This document shows positions 6,425 through 15,729 of a stretch of 21,421 bases of DNA, one piece after another. The stretch's first letter is position 1; the number at the start of each line of letters is the position of its first letter. This DNA is from Bacteroidetes bacterium UBA6661 (GTDB taxonomy: Bacteria > Bacteroidota > Bacteroidia > AKYH767-A > OLB10), in NCBI GenBank assembly GCA_002455375.1, contig DKKR01000050.1, positions 38,456-59,876 on the forward strand, written 5' to 3'. The position numbers were made by a program, and so were the translations under genes. Below the pieces are notes generated by a model that did not search any database, had not been told where the DNA came from, and was given only the letters and a program-made list of their open reading frames with translations.

Positions 6425-9400
6425 ATGAAAAAGACTCTTCGTTTATTGGTTTTCATGTTGTGTCTTGCAGTTAGTAATATTTCAATTGCTCAAGTTACAA
6501 CAATGATAGGTAATGCTAACGGTGGCAACTTTGATTTAGCCGGTGGTATGGCTGGAAATAGCTGGGCAGCTACTTCCAACATTAGTCCTACTGTTAATGA
6601 TGCATGGGTTATTAGTACAGCTGCCGGGTCCACATCAGGAACACAGGCCGCCTACGTATCGTCTAACCCTGCAGCAGGCGTGCCGCCTTATAACTACACG
6701 TTTACTACGGTTGACTCTTTGATTTTAGCAAGGACTTTACCGGTAAATATTCCTGTCGCTCAATCTTGCATAACCTTAAGCTTTCAATGGAAATGTATGG
6801 GAGAAAATGATGCAAGTAATAACGACTTAGATAACTTCAAGGTATATTTTATTCCAAAAGCAGGACCTATTACAACAAACGACATTCAGTCGCAATATCA
6901 GATTGGCTCTGTTTGGTATAATGGTTCCAATGTATGGAATGCAGTAACTTTAAATCTTGATCCTAAGTTTTCGGGCAGTGGTGTAAACTATACCCTTGCA
7001 TTTGTCTTCACCTCTGATGGCTTAGTTGGAGCAAGTGCCAATCCACCGGTGGCTATTGATGATGTATTGCTGACAAGACAGGCAGCAACTGCACTGCCGG
7101 CTTGTGTAACTTATACTTCTCCGAGCAATGGTGCTACCGGTTTATCACCATGTAACGTTGCATTGACCTGGAACCATTCTTTAGGTTGTAATGGTGCTAC
7201 CAGTTATCAAGTATGGACATCTACAGCATTTGGAGGCCCCTATACAATGCAAGGGACTACTAATGCAGGATCTTACAATTTAACAGGATTAGCAGCAAGT
7301 ACTACTTATTATTGGTATATCATTCCGGTAAACTCATTTGGAGCCAACACTGCCGGTTGTAACCTGTTTCGCTATTCATTTACAACAGGTACAAACCCCG
7401 TTGTGAGTGGTGTGCCTCCCTATTATGAAGACTTTGAAGGTTGTGTAAACTGGACCATGTACAACGGAGGATTAGCCAATCAGTGGCACATTGGTAACGC
7501 CACAAGTGCGGGTGGTACCAGAGGAATGTATGTTTCTAATAATAGTGGTGCCACCAATGCTTATACGGTAAATGCATCATCAATTACACATGCCATGAGC
7601 AACACTATTATTGACCTTACTGGTGGTGGTGCTTGTATCAATTTGGCATTTTCTTACCGCTGTGCTGGAGAAAATGGTTATGACTGGCTGGATGTATTTG
7701 CAGTACCGGTTTCTTATACTCCAACTGCCGGTGTAGGAATACCGGGTGGTGCAGTTGGAGGAGTATTACCCAATTTATCTAACCCGGTTCGAATTGCAGG
7801 ACCTATAAACGGACAATCAAGTTATTCTACTTTTACGGCCTCACTCAATGCTTTATCAGGAAGGCAATTCCGGTTGGTATTTAGCTGGAGAAACGATGGT
7901 TCTGTTGGAACACAGCCACCAGCAGCCATTGATAATATCAGCATAACATCTACCGGTGGACCTGTAAATGACGCACCTTGTACAGCAACATTTATTCCGC
8001 CATTATCTGTTGCAGGATTATATCTTCCCGGTAGTAATATATGTGGAAGTAATGCAGACGAACCAAGTGCACCCGGATGTTGGACTAACACTGGCGGTGC
8101 TGGCCAAGTCAATACGGTTTGGTTTCGTTTCCGGGCACCCAGTAGTGGATGCGTAAAAATCCGTACTGAAAGAGGCTCATTATATGATACACAAATTGCA
8201 CTATATACAAGACATCCTTTAACGGGGATTGTTCCTTGTGGATCAGGAAATACACTAACCTATGTAAATTGTAATGACAATCGTGCAGGTTGCGGTGTTT
8301 CTAATTATCTTAACTCAGAAATATCACAATCCGGATTAGTACCGGGATTTGATTATTACATAGCTGTTGACGGTAAAAATGGTGATGTTGGAACATTTAC
8401 ATTGTTTATTATGGATGGCGGTGCCGGTTGTGGTAATAATTATCCGCCAACGCCCGGTGCCGATTGCTCATCACCAAATATTGTTTGTGGATCAACTATT
8501 TCTGTTCCAAACCCGGGTTATCAGGGATATGGTTCTTTATGTGACTTTGTTGGCGGTAGCGGTAATTGCTTGCTTTCCGGTGATAGAGGTGGTGCCTGGT
8601 ATCAGGTTAATATCATAGCCGCAGGTACACTAAATTTCGATATTGTACCAAATGATTTTAACGGCTCTACTGCAACTGACTATGATTTTGCTGTTTGGAA
8701 AACTGCAGGTAGTGGAACATTAGCGACTTGTGCATCTATTGCTAATTCAGGAACTCAAACACAAGGTTTAGTAAGATGTAATTATAGTGCATTAGGTGTC
8801 ACCGGATGTTATAACGTTGGTAATTCACCAGCTATTTACCCTGGGTTTAATGGTGCTTATGAAACAGGCATTCCGGTTGCAGCAGGTGAAACCTATTACA
8901 TTTTTGTAAGTAATTATAGTAACAGTACTGCTGGATTTTCATTAAACTTTACTTATACTTCACCAAGTCCGGGAACAGTAATATCCTTCAGTGTTTCTAA
9001 TGGAGGAACAATAATTTGGTCAGGAACGGTAAGTTCATCATGGACAGATCCAAACAACTGGGGTGGATGTGCTATACCAAGTTGTAGCGGTGGCACCGGT
9101 GAAACCGATGCCTTGATTCCAGCCTTATATGTAAATCCTCCTATTATTACGGGAACAGTAAGTTGTCGGAACTTAACTATCAATCCGGGAGCTACTTTAA
9201 CAGTTGCCGGAACAGGAGTGCTTGAAATATGTAAAGACTATAAAAACAACGGAAATTTTGTTGCTCAGGCCGGCTCAAGAGTAATTTTTGATGGACCTGC
9301 AACAGGAACCTATACAGGTGATCAGAATATTGATGGAAACCTTACCGGTACTAATGCTTTCTACCATCTGGATATTTTTAAAGCATCCATGGCTGATCAG

Positions 9401-11011
9401 GTATTGGCAAATCAGGATTTTGATGTTCTTGGTAATTTAAAAGTTGGATATAATTCCGGCACATCAGCTACCAACCGTTTGACAAATTTCTTAACACAAC
9501 CTGGTGGTAGTGGAAAATATGTAAAAGTTGGTGGTAATTTTCTTGTATATCAGGATGCCGGTGGTACAGCAGCGTTTGTTACCGGAGGTGGCTCTGTTTT
9601 GGAATTTACCGGCTCCGCAAACCAAGACTATATGAACAGAAATTCACTTGGTAGTGTTTTTGTAAATCAAACTGTTCCCTCTACTATTACAGTGATGCCA
9701 CATGGTGGGACAGCGTTTGGTCACATGCTTTTAAGTCCCACAGGAACATTAACTTTTGCTTCAGGAAAAATAGTAGTCAATGGTTCGATTAATAATGCTG
9801 GAGTACCTACATCAAACAAAGGTTATGTGGAAATGCAAAATCCGTTGCCGGGTACTATTACTGGTATGAATAACAACAGTTATATTTCCGGAACCGGAAC
9901 TCCTCCCGTAATATATACACTTAAAAAGGCAACTACAGGTGCAATTGGTATTTATGATTTGCCGGTAGGAACAAGTACAAAATACTCAAACCTATCATTT
10001 AATGTTAAAACACTTCTTTCACCAAGTCCTGCCTTCTTTCTTGTTGGATTTGACAATACTGTGCCTGCTTCAAATACTGCTTTTACAGGTAGCAATCCGG
10101 ATGAGTGCAGTGTTAAATACCATTCAATGGGAGCTACAGCCTTGAATAATGGGTTGTGGAGAATTTTAACCGGTAGTGCTACAGCTGGAACTGCAGGAGT
10201 ATTAGATATCTCACTAACTGAAAATGGATATAGTAATGGTGCTGGCGGACAAACGGTAATGTTCAACAAACTCGGTAATCCTGCAACTGCTGCCGATTGG
10301 TTATTAAATCCACTTCCGGCAAGTGCTTGTATCAGCGGAACGTCTATTCCCGGACCTGTTTCAAGAACAAATATGCAATGGGCAGCAATTAAGCCTGCAT
10401 CTATAACTATACCATTAATGTTAGGTACTGCACAATCATTTACACCGCTACCGGTTGAATACCTTGCGCTTACTGCTAAAGGTGTACAAAACACGATTAA
10501 AGTAGAATGGTCAACTGCCAGCGAGAAGAATAACAAAGGCTTTGAAGTACAACGTAGTACTGACGGACAATCATTTGAAATAATCGGTTGGGTAAATGGT
10601 CATGGTACAACCAACTTAATGAATATGTATCAATATACCGATATTAATGTTTCAAAAGGAATTACCTATTTCTATCGTCTGAAACAGATTGATTTTGATG
10701 GTATATTTGATATCAGTAAAAAAGTTGCTGCATCAATAAGTGATAACAACATATCTTTTAATGTTAGTCCTAATCCTTATTCTGAACAAACCAATGTTGT
10801 GTATCAATTAGAACAAACTTCTGAAGTAACACTGGAAGTTTTTAATAAACTTGGACAGAAAGTAACCACACTACATAAAGGTGTTCAGGAACCAGGAACT
10901 TATCAGTATCCTTTCAATGCTAAAAAATATGGATTTTCTGCCGGTGTTTATACAGTTAAAATGACCATTAACAGTCAGATATTTACACGGCTGCTTTTTG
11001 AAAATAACTAA
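6425..11011 (+). CDS. Large secreted multidomain protein with T9SS type A sorting domain
   Basis: This 1528-residue protein starts with a signal peptide (MKKTLRLLVFMLCLAVSNIS, cleaved near IAQ at about residue 22). The C-terminal ~80 residues are a type IX secretion sorting domain: SPNPYSEQTNVVYQLEQ near 1447, then EVFNKLGQKV, GTYQYPFNA, and GVYTVKM close to the end. It is therefore exported across the outer membrane by the Por system and released or attached to the surface. Going inward I read: a choice-of-anchor-J/MAM-like beta-sandwich (about 24-216, with SFQWKCMGEN and AIDDVLLT); a fibronectin type III-like domain (about 227-321); a second copy of the first fold (about 328-508, FSYRCAGENG and AIDNISIT); a pre-peptidase-C-terminal-like Cys-rich beta domain (about 515-665); a related region (about 678-842); a beta-rich region (about 861-1330); and an FnIII-like domain before the sorting signal (about 1341-1440). 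No catalytic motif is seen, so adhesion or matrix binding is likely but not proven. Domain boundaries are estimates. Confidence 0.9.
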   Translation: MKKTLRLLVFMLCLAVSNISIAQVTTMIGNANGGNFDLAGGMAGNSWAATSNISPTVNDAWVISTAAGSTSGTQAAYVSSNPAAGVPPYNYTFTTVDSLILARTLPVNIPVAQSCITLSFQWKCMGENDASNNDLDNFKVYFIPKAGPITTNDIQSQYQIGSVWYNGSNVWNAVTLNLDPKFSGSGVNYTLAFVFTSDGLVGASANPPVAIDDVLLTRQAATALPACVTYTSPSNGATGLSPCNVALTWNHSLGCNGATSYQVWTSTAFGGPYTMQGTTNAGSYNLTGLAASTTYYWYIIPVNSFGANTAGCNLFRYSFTTGTNPVVSGVPPYYEDFEGCVNWTMYNGGLANQWHIGNATSAGGTRGMYVSNNSGATNAYTVNASSITHAMSNTIIDLTGGGACINLAFSYRCAGENGYDWLDVFAVPVSYTPTAGVGIPGGAVGGVLPNLSNPVRIAGPINGQSSYSTFTASLNALSGRQFRLVFSWRNDGSVGTQPPAAIDNISITSTGGPVNDAPCTATFIPPLSVAGLYLPGSNICGSNADEPSAPGCWTNTGGAGQVNTVWFRFRAPSSGCVKIRTERGSLYDTQIALYTRHPLTGIVPCGSGNTLTYVNCNDNRAGCGVSNYLNSEISQSGLVPGFDYYIAVDGKNGDVGTFTLFIMDGGAGCGNNYPPTPGADCSSPNIVCGSTISVPNPGYQGYGSLCDFVGGSGNCLLSGDRGGAWYQVNIIAAGTLNFDIVPNDFNGSTATDYDFAVWKTAGSGTLATCASIANSGTQTQGLVRCNYSALGVTGCYNVGNSPAIYPGFNGAYETGIPVAAGETYYIFVSNYSNSTAGFSLNFTYTSPSPGTVISFSVSNGGTIIWSGTVSSSWTDPNNWGGCAIPSCSGGTGETDALIPALYVNPPIITGTVSCRNLTINPGATLTVAGTGVLEICKDYKNNGNFVAQAGSRVIFDGPATGTYTGDQNIDGNLTGTNAFYHLDIFKASMADQVLANQDFDVLGNLKVGYNSGTSATNRLTNFLTQPGGSGKYVKVGGNFLVYQDAGGTAAFVTGGGSVLEFTGSANQDYMNRNSLGSVFVNQTVPSTITVMPHGGTAFGHMLLSPTGTLTFASGKIVVNGSINNAGVPTSNKGYVEMQNPLPGTITGMNNNSYISGTGTPPVIYTLKKATTGAIGIYDLPVGTSTKYSNLSFNVKTLLSPSPAFFLVGFDNTVPASNTAFTGSNPDECSVKYHSMGATALNNGLWRILTGSATAGTAGVLDISLTENGYSNGAGGQTVMFNKLGNPATAADWLLNPLPASACISGTSIPGPVSRTNMQWAAIKPASITIPLMLGTAQSFTPLPVEYLALTAKGVQNTIKVEWSTASEKNNKGFEVQRSTDGQSFEIIGWVNGHGTTNLMNMYQYTDINVSKGITYFYRLKQIDFDGIFDISKKVAASISDNNISFNVSPNPYSEQTNVVYQLEQTSEVTLEVFNKLGQKVTTLHKGVQEPGTYQYPFNAKKYGFSAGVYTVKMTINSQIFTRLLFENN

Positions 11012-11026
11012 TTTTAGTTTTTAATT

Positions 11027-11065
11027 AAATCAATAAGGAGGCTTTTAGCCTCCTTATTGATTTTT
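11027..11065 (+). terminator. Rho-independent terminator after the T9SS cargo gene
   Basis: AATCAATAAGGAGGC (11028-11042) and GCCTCCTTATTGATT (11048-11062) are perfect reverse complements with a 5-base TTTTA loop, followed by a T-run. One more A-T pair extends the stem to 16. It begins 16 bases after the stop codon. It separates this gene from the nuo operon. The AAGGAGG inside the stem is part of the hairpin, not a ribosome binding site. Confidence 0.92.
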
Positions 11066-11092
11066 ATGATGTTACAAAACAAAATGCTTTGC

Positions 11093-11124
11093 TTTGCTAT
11101 TGTATCATATAAAGGCTAATTTTG
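11093..11124 (+). promoter_or_regulatory. Promoter of the nuo operon
   Basis: TTTG at 11093-11096 and TAATTTTG at 11117-11124 are separated by exactly 20 bases, a full match to the Bacteroidota primary-sigma consensus TTTG-N19-21-TAnnTTTG. The start point would fall at about 11130, giving a leader of only about 14 bases before the nuoA ATG. It lies directly after the terminator of the preceding gene, so it is probably the main promoter for complex I. Confidence 0.75.
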
Positions 11125-11143
11125 CCAAAGAATAAATATTTTT

Positions 11144-11515
11144 ATGGTACTTTTAAGCACACCAATAGATTATCTGCCAATTGCCATCATGTTTATTGTA
11201 GCAATGGGGTTTGTACTCACCACCATCTTTGTTACTCACTTGTTGGGACCAAAAAGAAAATCAGAAATCAAACTCGACACCTTTGAATGTGGTATTGAAT
11301 CAAAAGAAAATGCACGTCTGCCTTTCTCAATCAAATATTTTTTAATTGCTATTTTATTTGTATTGTTCGATATAGAGGTGATTTTTATGTATCCCTGGGC
11401 AGTTAGTTTCTTAAAACTCGGTATGGTAGGCTTTCTTGAAATGCTACTCTTTCTTGCATTACTGCTGATAGGATTTATCTATATAATCCGTAAAGGCGCA
11501 TTAAAATGGGAATAA
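11144..11515 (+). CDS. nuoA: NADH-quinone oxidoreductase subunit A
   Basis: A 123-residue membrane subunit of complex I with three transmembrane helices (about residues 10-32, 65-85, 90-112). The conserved loop TFECGIESKENARLPFSIKY and the acidic helix motif FVLFDIEVIFMYPWA are both present. NuoA packs against NuoH and NuoJ near the quinone entry and the connection between arms. It is the first gene of the operon, about 20 bases after the promoter and 10 bases before nuoB. No Shine-Dalgarno sequence precedes it; the upstream bases are A+T rich, as usual for Bacteroidota. Confidence 0.98.
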   Translation: MVLLSTPIDYLPIAIMFIVAMGFVLTTIFVTHLLGPKRKSEIKLDTFECGIESKENARLPFSIKYFLIAILFVLFDIEVIFMYPWAVSFLKLGMVGFLEMLLFLALLLIGFIYIIRKGALKWE

Positions 11516-11525
11516 AAAAATTGCT

Positions 11526-12086
11526 ATGAGCGACAAAAATTTAACCAACATAAACCAAAAGGTAGAACGATTAGAAGGCTATGAGGGGCCTGGATTTTTA
11601 GCTACCACATTAGACAAAGCAGTAGGTCTTGCACGAAAAAACTCATTATGGCCACTGCCCTTTGCAACATCATGTTGTGGCATTGAGTTTATGGCTACAA
11701 TGGCATCGCACTATGATCTGGCAAGATTTGGTTCAGAGCGTTTGAGCTTTTCACCACGCCAGGCAGATATGCTGATGGTAATGGGAACCATTGCAAAAAA
11801 AATGGGACCTGTATTGCGACAAGTTTACGAACAAATGGCCGAACCCAAATGGGTGCTTTCTGTTGGTGCTTGCGCAAGTTCCGGTGGAATTTTTGATACC
11901 TACAGCGTTTTACAGGGTATAGACAGAATTATTCCTGTTGATGTTTATGTACCGGGTTGCCCACCACGTCCCGAACAAATTTTAGAAGGTGTGATGAAAA
12001 TTCAGGAAATGGTGCACAACGAATCATTACGCAGAAGAAACTCTCCTGAATATGCAGAGCTAATGGCAAGTTACGGAATAAAATAG
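11526..12086 (+). CDS. nuoB: NADH-quinone oxidoreductase subunit B
   Basis: A 186-residue peripheral subunit carrying the terminal [4Fe-4S] cluster N2 that passes electrons to quinone. All four cluster cysteines are visible: the tandem pair C50-C51 in SCCGIEFM, C116 in GACASSGG, and C145 in PGCPPRPE. The region between C51 and C116 (YDLARFGSERLSFSPRQAD) is the conserved interface with NuoD. Length is normal for the family. It lies 10 bases after nuoA and 18 bases before nuoC. Confidence 0.98.
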   Translation: MSDKNLTNINQKVERLEGYEGPGFLATTLDKAVGLARKNSLWPLPFATSCCGIEFMATMASHYDLARFGSERLSFSPRQADMLMVMGTIAKKMGPVLRQVYEQMAEPKWVLSVGACASSGGIFDTYSVLQGIDRIIPVDVYVPGCPPRPEQILEGVMKIQEMVHNESLRRRNSPEYAELMASYGIK

Positions 12087-12104
12087 TGAATAATAATTGT
12101 ACTG

Positions 12105-12602
12105 ATGTTTAACACGATTGAACCTGAAGCATTTTTTGAGCAACTTAAAACACAGTTTGCAGAAAAAATTTTATTAGTTGAAAAACATTACGATGTTACT
12201 GTTGCTGAAGTATCACACGATGTGATAAAAAATGTAATTCTATTTTTAAAAGAACAAGGTTTTCAGTTTTTGACCTCCTGCAATGGCCTGCATCTTCCTG
12301 CTGCAGAAAAAAAATTTGGGATGATTTATCATCTGCACGATTTTAAACGTAACCTCCGCATCCGGATAAAAACTTTTACACAAAACGATCCGCCACATTT
12401 TCCAACACTGACAGATATTTTTCCTGCAGCTAATTGGATGGAGCGTGAGGCTTATGATTTTTTTGGATTTCGTTTTGATGGGCATCCAAACCTTCACAGA
12501 ATTTTGAACGAAGACAGTATGGAGGGATGGCCACTACGTAAAGAATATCCGCTTGAAGACCAGGCACGATTTGATAAAGATGATAAAATGTTTGGAAGAT
12601 AA
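12105..12602 (+). CDS. nuoC: NADH-quinone oxidoreductase subunit C
   Basis: A 165-residue peripheral subunit (30 kDa family) that supports NuoD and NuoB in the quinone-reducing module. The signature near the C-terminus is present: WMEREAYDFFGFRFDGHPNL followed by HRIL and GWPLRKEYPL. It is a separate gene rather than a NuoCD fusion as in E. coli. The N-terminal half is less conserved. The stop is 13 bases before the chosen nuoD start. Confidence 0.96.
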   Translation: MFNTIEPEAFFEQLKTQFAEKILLVEKHYDVTVAEVSHDVIKNVILFLKEQGFQFLTSCNGLHLPAAEKKFGMIYHLHDFKRNLRIRIKTFTQNDPPHFPTLTDIFPAANWMEREAYDFFGFRFDGHPNLHRILNEDSMEGWPLRKEYPLEDQARFDKDDKMFGR

Positions 12603-12615
12603 TTTAATTGAAAAA

Positions 12616-13824
12616 ATGAAAGAAGAAATCAAACAAGATCTTATCGGCAGAGAATATACAACGCTAAACCTTGGGCCAACACATCCGGCAACTCATGGTA
12701 TTTTTCAGAATGTCCTTAAAATGGACGGTGAAATAATTATTGAATCAACACCTACCATCGGATATATTCATCGTGCATTCGAAAAACTAGCTGAACGCAG
12801 ACCCTATGGTCAGATTACAACTATTACCGATCGCTTAAATTATTGCTCCTCGCCTATCAACAATATGGGATGGCACATGACAGTAGAAAAACTGGCAGGA
12901 ATTAAACTTCCAAAGCGAGTAGAATATCTGCGCGTTATCATCATGGAACTTGCACGTATTGCCGATCACATTATCTGCAACTCTGTAATTGGTGTTGACA
13001 GTGGTGCCATGACCGGGTTCTTATATGTTTTCCAGTTTCGTGAACATATCTATGAAATTTACGAAGAAATATGTGGAGCCAGAATAACAACTAACATTGG
13101 CAGAATTGGTGGATTAGAGCGTGATTTTTCACAGACTGCATGGCTGAAGATTGAAAAGCTGTTAAAAGAACTTCCAAAAGGATTAAAAGAATTTGAAGAT
13201 CTCTTGATACGCAATCGAATATTTATGGATCGGACAATTAACTGCGGACCAATTTCTGCTGAAATGGCTTTAGCCTATTCTTTCACAGGACCAAATCTCC
13301 GTGCTGCCGGTATAGATTATGATGTTCGCGTCATGAATCCATACTCATCTTATGAAGAGTTTGATTTTATGATTCCTTTAGGAACCAATGGCGACACCTA
13401 CGATCGTTTTATGGTTCGCGAACAAGAAATGAAAGAAAGCATGAGCATTATAAAACAAGCCATGCAAAAATTAGATAAACTGGAAGATAAAACTTCTTAT
13501 AATGCCGAAGTGCCTGAATTTTATCTGCCTCCTAAAAATGAAGTGTATAATGAAATGGAAGCATTAATATGGCACTTTAAAATTATCATGGCCGAAACAT
13601 CTGTGCCTAAAGGCGAAGTGTATCACTGTGTTGAAGGTGCAAACGGTGAATTAGGATATTACCTTATCAGTGATGGCGGTCGCACTCCTTATCGTTTACA
13701 TATCAGACGGCCTTGTTTTATTTATTATCAGGCTTATTCTGAAATGATAAAAGGTGCATATCTAAGTGATGCAATATTAACGATGAGTTCAATGAATGTA
13801 ATAGCCGGTGAACTGGATGCTTAA
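12616..13824 (+). CDS. nuoD: NADH-quinone oxidoreductase subunit D
   Basis: A 402-residue, 49-kDa-family subunit that forms the quinone-binding cavity with NuoB. The signature LGPTHPATHG is present with H23 and H27. Y76 in DRLNYCSSPINN lies 49 residues after H27, the same spacing as the quinone-head-group pair His38/Tyr87 of Thermus Nqo4. The C-terminal motif RTPYRLHIRRPCF and the ending GELDA are typical. The frame is open upstream to an ATG at 12553, but that would overlap nuoC by 50 bases. ATG 12616, preceded by AAAAAA and 13 bases past the nuoC stop, gives the normal start (MKEEIKQDLIGREYTTLNLG). Confidence 0.96.
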   Translation: MKEEIKQDLIGREYTTLNLGPTHPATHGIFQNVLKMDGEIIIESTPTIGYIHRAFEKLAERRPYGQITTITDRLNYCSSPINNMGWHMTVEKLAGIKLPKRVEYLRVIIMELARIADHIICNSVIGVDSGAMTGFLYVFQFREHIYEIYEEICGARITTNIGRIGGLERDFSQTAWLKIEKLLKELPKGLKEFEDLLIRNRIFMDRTINCGPISAEMALAYSFTGPNLRAAGIDYDVRVMNPYSSYEEFDFMIPLGTNGDTYDRFMVREQEMKESMSIIKQAMQKLDKLEDKTSYNAEVPEFYLPPKNEVYNEMEALIWHFKIIMAETSVPKGEVYHCVEGANGELGYYLISDGGRTPYRLHIRRPCFIYYQAYSEMIKGAYLSDAILTMSSMNVIAGELDA

Positions 13825-13838
13825 ATTTATAATGTAAC

Positions 13839-14381
13839 ATGAGCGCAAATAAAAACATACAATTTTCGGACGATGCTTTAGCATTAGTTCAGAAAATAAT
13901 TAACAGATATCCTGAAGGAAAACAAAAATCTGCACTGCTGCCCATACTGCATATTGCACAGGCAGAATTTGACGGTTGGTTAAGTCCTGAAGTAATGGAT
14001 TATGTAGCATCATTACTGAAAATACAGTCTATTGAAGTTTATGAAGTAGCCACATTCTACTCCATGTTCAACATGAAACCTGTAGGTAAGTGTCTGATAG
14101 AAGTTTGCCGCACGGGACCATGCTGGTTGATGGGTGCAGAAGATGTTGTTCGTTACATAGAAAAGAAATTAGGAATTAAAGCAGGCGAAACAACTGCCGA
14201 TGGTATGTTTACCTTAAAGACGGTTGAATGTTTAGCAAGTTGTGGCACAGCGCCAATGATGCAAATCGGTGAAACCTATCACGAAAATCTGACCTTAGAA
14301 AAAGTTGATGCTATTTTAAACGATCATAAAAACCAAGGCAACAGAAGAACGCACTGGGAAAAAGATAAAGTAAAACCCTGA
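13839..14381 (+). CDS. nuoE: NADH-quinone oxidoreductase subunit E
   Basis: A 180-residue thioredoxin-fold subunit (24-kDa family) of the NADH-oxidising module, holding the off-path [2Fe-2S] cluster N1a. The four ligands are C90 and C95 (CRTGPC) and C131 and C135 (CLASC), the same spacing as in E. coli (92, 97, 133, 137). The N-terminal helical bundle (KQKSALLPILHIAQAEFDGW) precedes the cluster domain. It starts 14 bases after nuoD and ends 10 bases before nuoF. Confidence 0.98.
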   Translation: MSANKNIQFSDDALALVQKIINRYPEGKQKSALLPILHIAQAEFDGWLSPEVMDYVASLLKIQSIEVYEVATFYSMFNMKPVGKCLIEVCRTGPCWLMGAEDVVRYIEKKLGIKAGETTADGMFTLKTVECLASCGTAPMMQIGETYHENLTLEKVDAILNDHKNQGNRRTHWEKDKVKP

Positions 14382-14391
14382 AAAATAAAAC

Positions 14392-15729
14392 ATGTCACGT
14401 AAATTACTTTTAGATAACTTAGACAAGCCGGGCATTCAGTCATTAACCGGCTACAGCGACAATGGCGGATACGAAGCTTTGCGCAAAGCATTACAAATGA
14501 AGCCTGAAGAAATTGTAAGTGAAGTACAAAAATCAGGATTGCGTGGACGGGGTGGTGCAGGTTTTCCAACAGGAATGAAATGGAGTTTTATTGCTAAGCC
14601 CGAAGGTGTGCCTCGCTATTTAGTTTGTAATGCCGATGAAAGCGAACCCGGAACTTTTAAAGATCGGTATTTGATGGAACACAAACCTCATATTTTAATT
14701 GAGGGAATGATTATTTCAAGCTTCGCCTTAGGTGCAAACACATCCTACATCTATATCAGAGGTGAAATGATGTATGTATTTCACATTCTTCAAAAAGCAA
14801 TTGACGAAGCTTATGCAGCAGGATATCTCGGAAAAAATATTTTAGGAAGCGGCTTTAATCTTGATCTGCATGTACACTGTGGTGCAGGTGCATATATCTG
14901 TGGTGAAGAAACAGCATTGATAGAATCGTTAGAAGGTAAAAGAGGTAATCCAAGAATTAAACCTCCATTTCCAGCAGTGAAAGGTTTGTGGGGATGCCCG
15001 ACAGTAGTGAATAACGTAGAGACCATTGCCGCAGTTGTACCAATAATAAAAATAACCGGTGAAGAGTATGCAAAAATCGGTATCGGAAAAAGCACAGGTA
15101 CAAAATTAATATCGGCATCAGGGCACATCAATAAACCCGGTGTTTATGAAATTGAATTGGGAGTTCCTGTTGAAGAATTTATTTATAGCGATGCCTACTG
15201 CGGAGGAATAAAAAACGGAAAACAATTAAAGGCCGTTGTGGCCGGAGGTTCTTCTGTTCCGGTTTTACCTGCACACCTCATTTTAAAAACTGCTGCCGGT
15301 GAACCCAGACTCATGACTTATGAAAGTCTGGCCGATGGTGGATTTGCTACAGGTACCATGCTTGGTTCTGGTGGTTTTATTGTGATGGATGAAGATACCA
15401 GCGTAGTAAAAAATCTGTGGACGTTTGCACACTTCTATCATCACGAAAGTTGCGGACAATGTTCTCCATGTCGTGAAGGAACAGGATGGATGTACAGAAT
15501 ATTAAATAAAATCCTCAATGGCAAAGGTGAAATGAAAGATATTGATTTGTTATGGAATATTCAGGGCAACATTGAAGGAAAAACAATCTGTCCTTTAGGC
15601 GATGCAGCAGCATGGCCGGTTGCTTCATCTATCAGACATTTCAGAAGTGAGTTTGAAGCATATATTAACAATCACGGAATGAAAGACGTGAAACATTATT
15701 ACAGATTAAATAATTTACAAGAAGCATAA
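14392..15729 (+). CDS. nuoF: NADH-quinone oxidoreductase subunit F (FMN/NADH-binding)
   Basis: A 445-residue subunit that binds NADH and FMN and starts the electron chain. The glycine-rich nucleotide region GLRGRGGAGFPTGMKW (near residue 50) and CNADESEPGTFKDR are intact, as is GAGAYICGEETALIESLEGK. The [4Fe-4S] cluster N3 ligands are C354, C357, C360 (SCGQCSPCREG) and C400 (TICPLGDAAAWP). Length matches the family. The stop codon overlaps the nuoG start by one base (TAATG), which suggests translational coupling of the two NADH-module subunits. Confidence 0.98.
   Translation: MSRKLLLDNLDKPGIQSLTGYSDNGGYEALRKALQMKPEEIVSEVQKSGLRGRGGAGFPTGMKWSFIAKPEGVPRYLVCNADESEPGTFKDRYLMEHKPHILIEGMIISSFALGANTSYIYIRGEMMYVFHILQKAIDEAYAAGYLGKNILGSGFNLDLHVHCGAGAYICGEETALIESLEGKRGNPRIKPPFPAVKGLWGCPTVVNNVETIAAVVPIIKITGEEYAKIGIGKSTGTKLISASGHINKPGVYEIELGVPVEEFIYSDAYCGGIKNGKQLKAVVAGGSSVPVLPAHLILKTAAGEPRLMTYESLADGGFATGTMLGSGGFIVMDEDTSVVKNLWTFAHFYHHESCGQCSPCREGTGWMYRILNKILNGKGEMKDIDLLWNIQGNIEGKTICPLGDAAAWPVASSIRHFRSEFEAYINNHGMKDVKHYYRLNNLQEA

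Noticed and set aside
9952..10536. 194-codon open frame on the minus strand inside the T9SS cargo gene
   Set aside because: Low-complexity hydrophobic product opposite a well-supported gene; no start context, domain or neighbour supports it.
11034..11040. AAGGAGG resembling a Shine-Dalgarno sequence
   Set aside because: It is one arm of a perfect 15-base terminator stem and lies over 100 bases before nuoA.
12553..12615. Upstream extension of nuoD
   Set aside because: Would overlap nuoC by 50 bases and add residues not typical of NuoD; ATG 12616 gives the family N-terminus.
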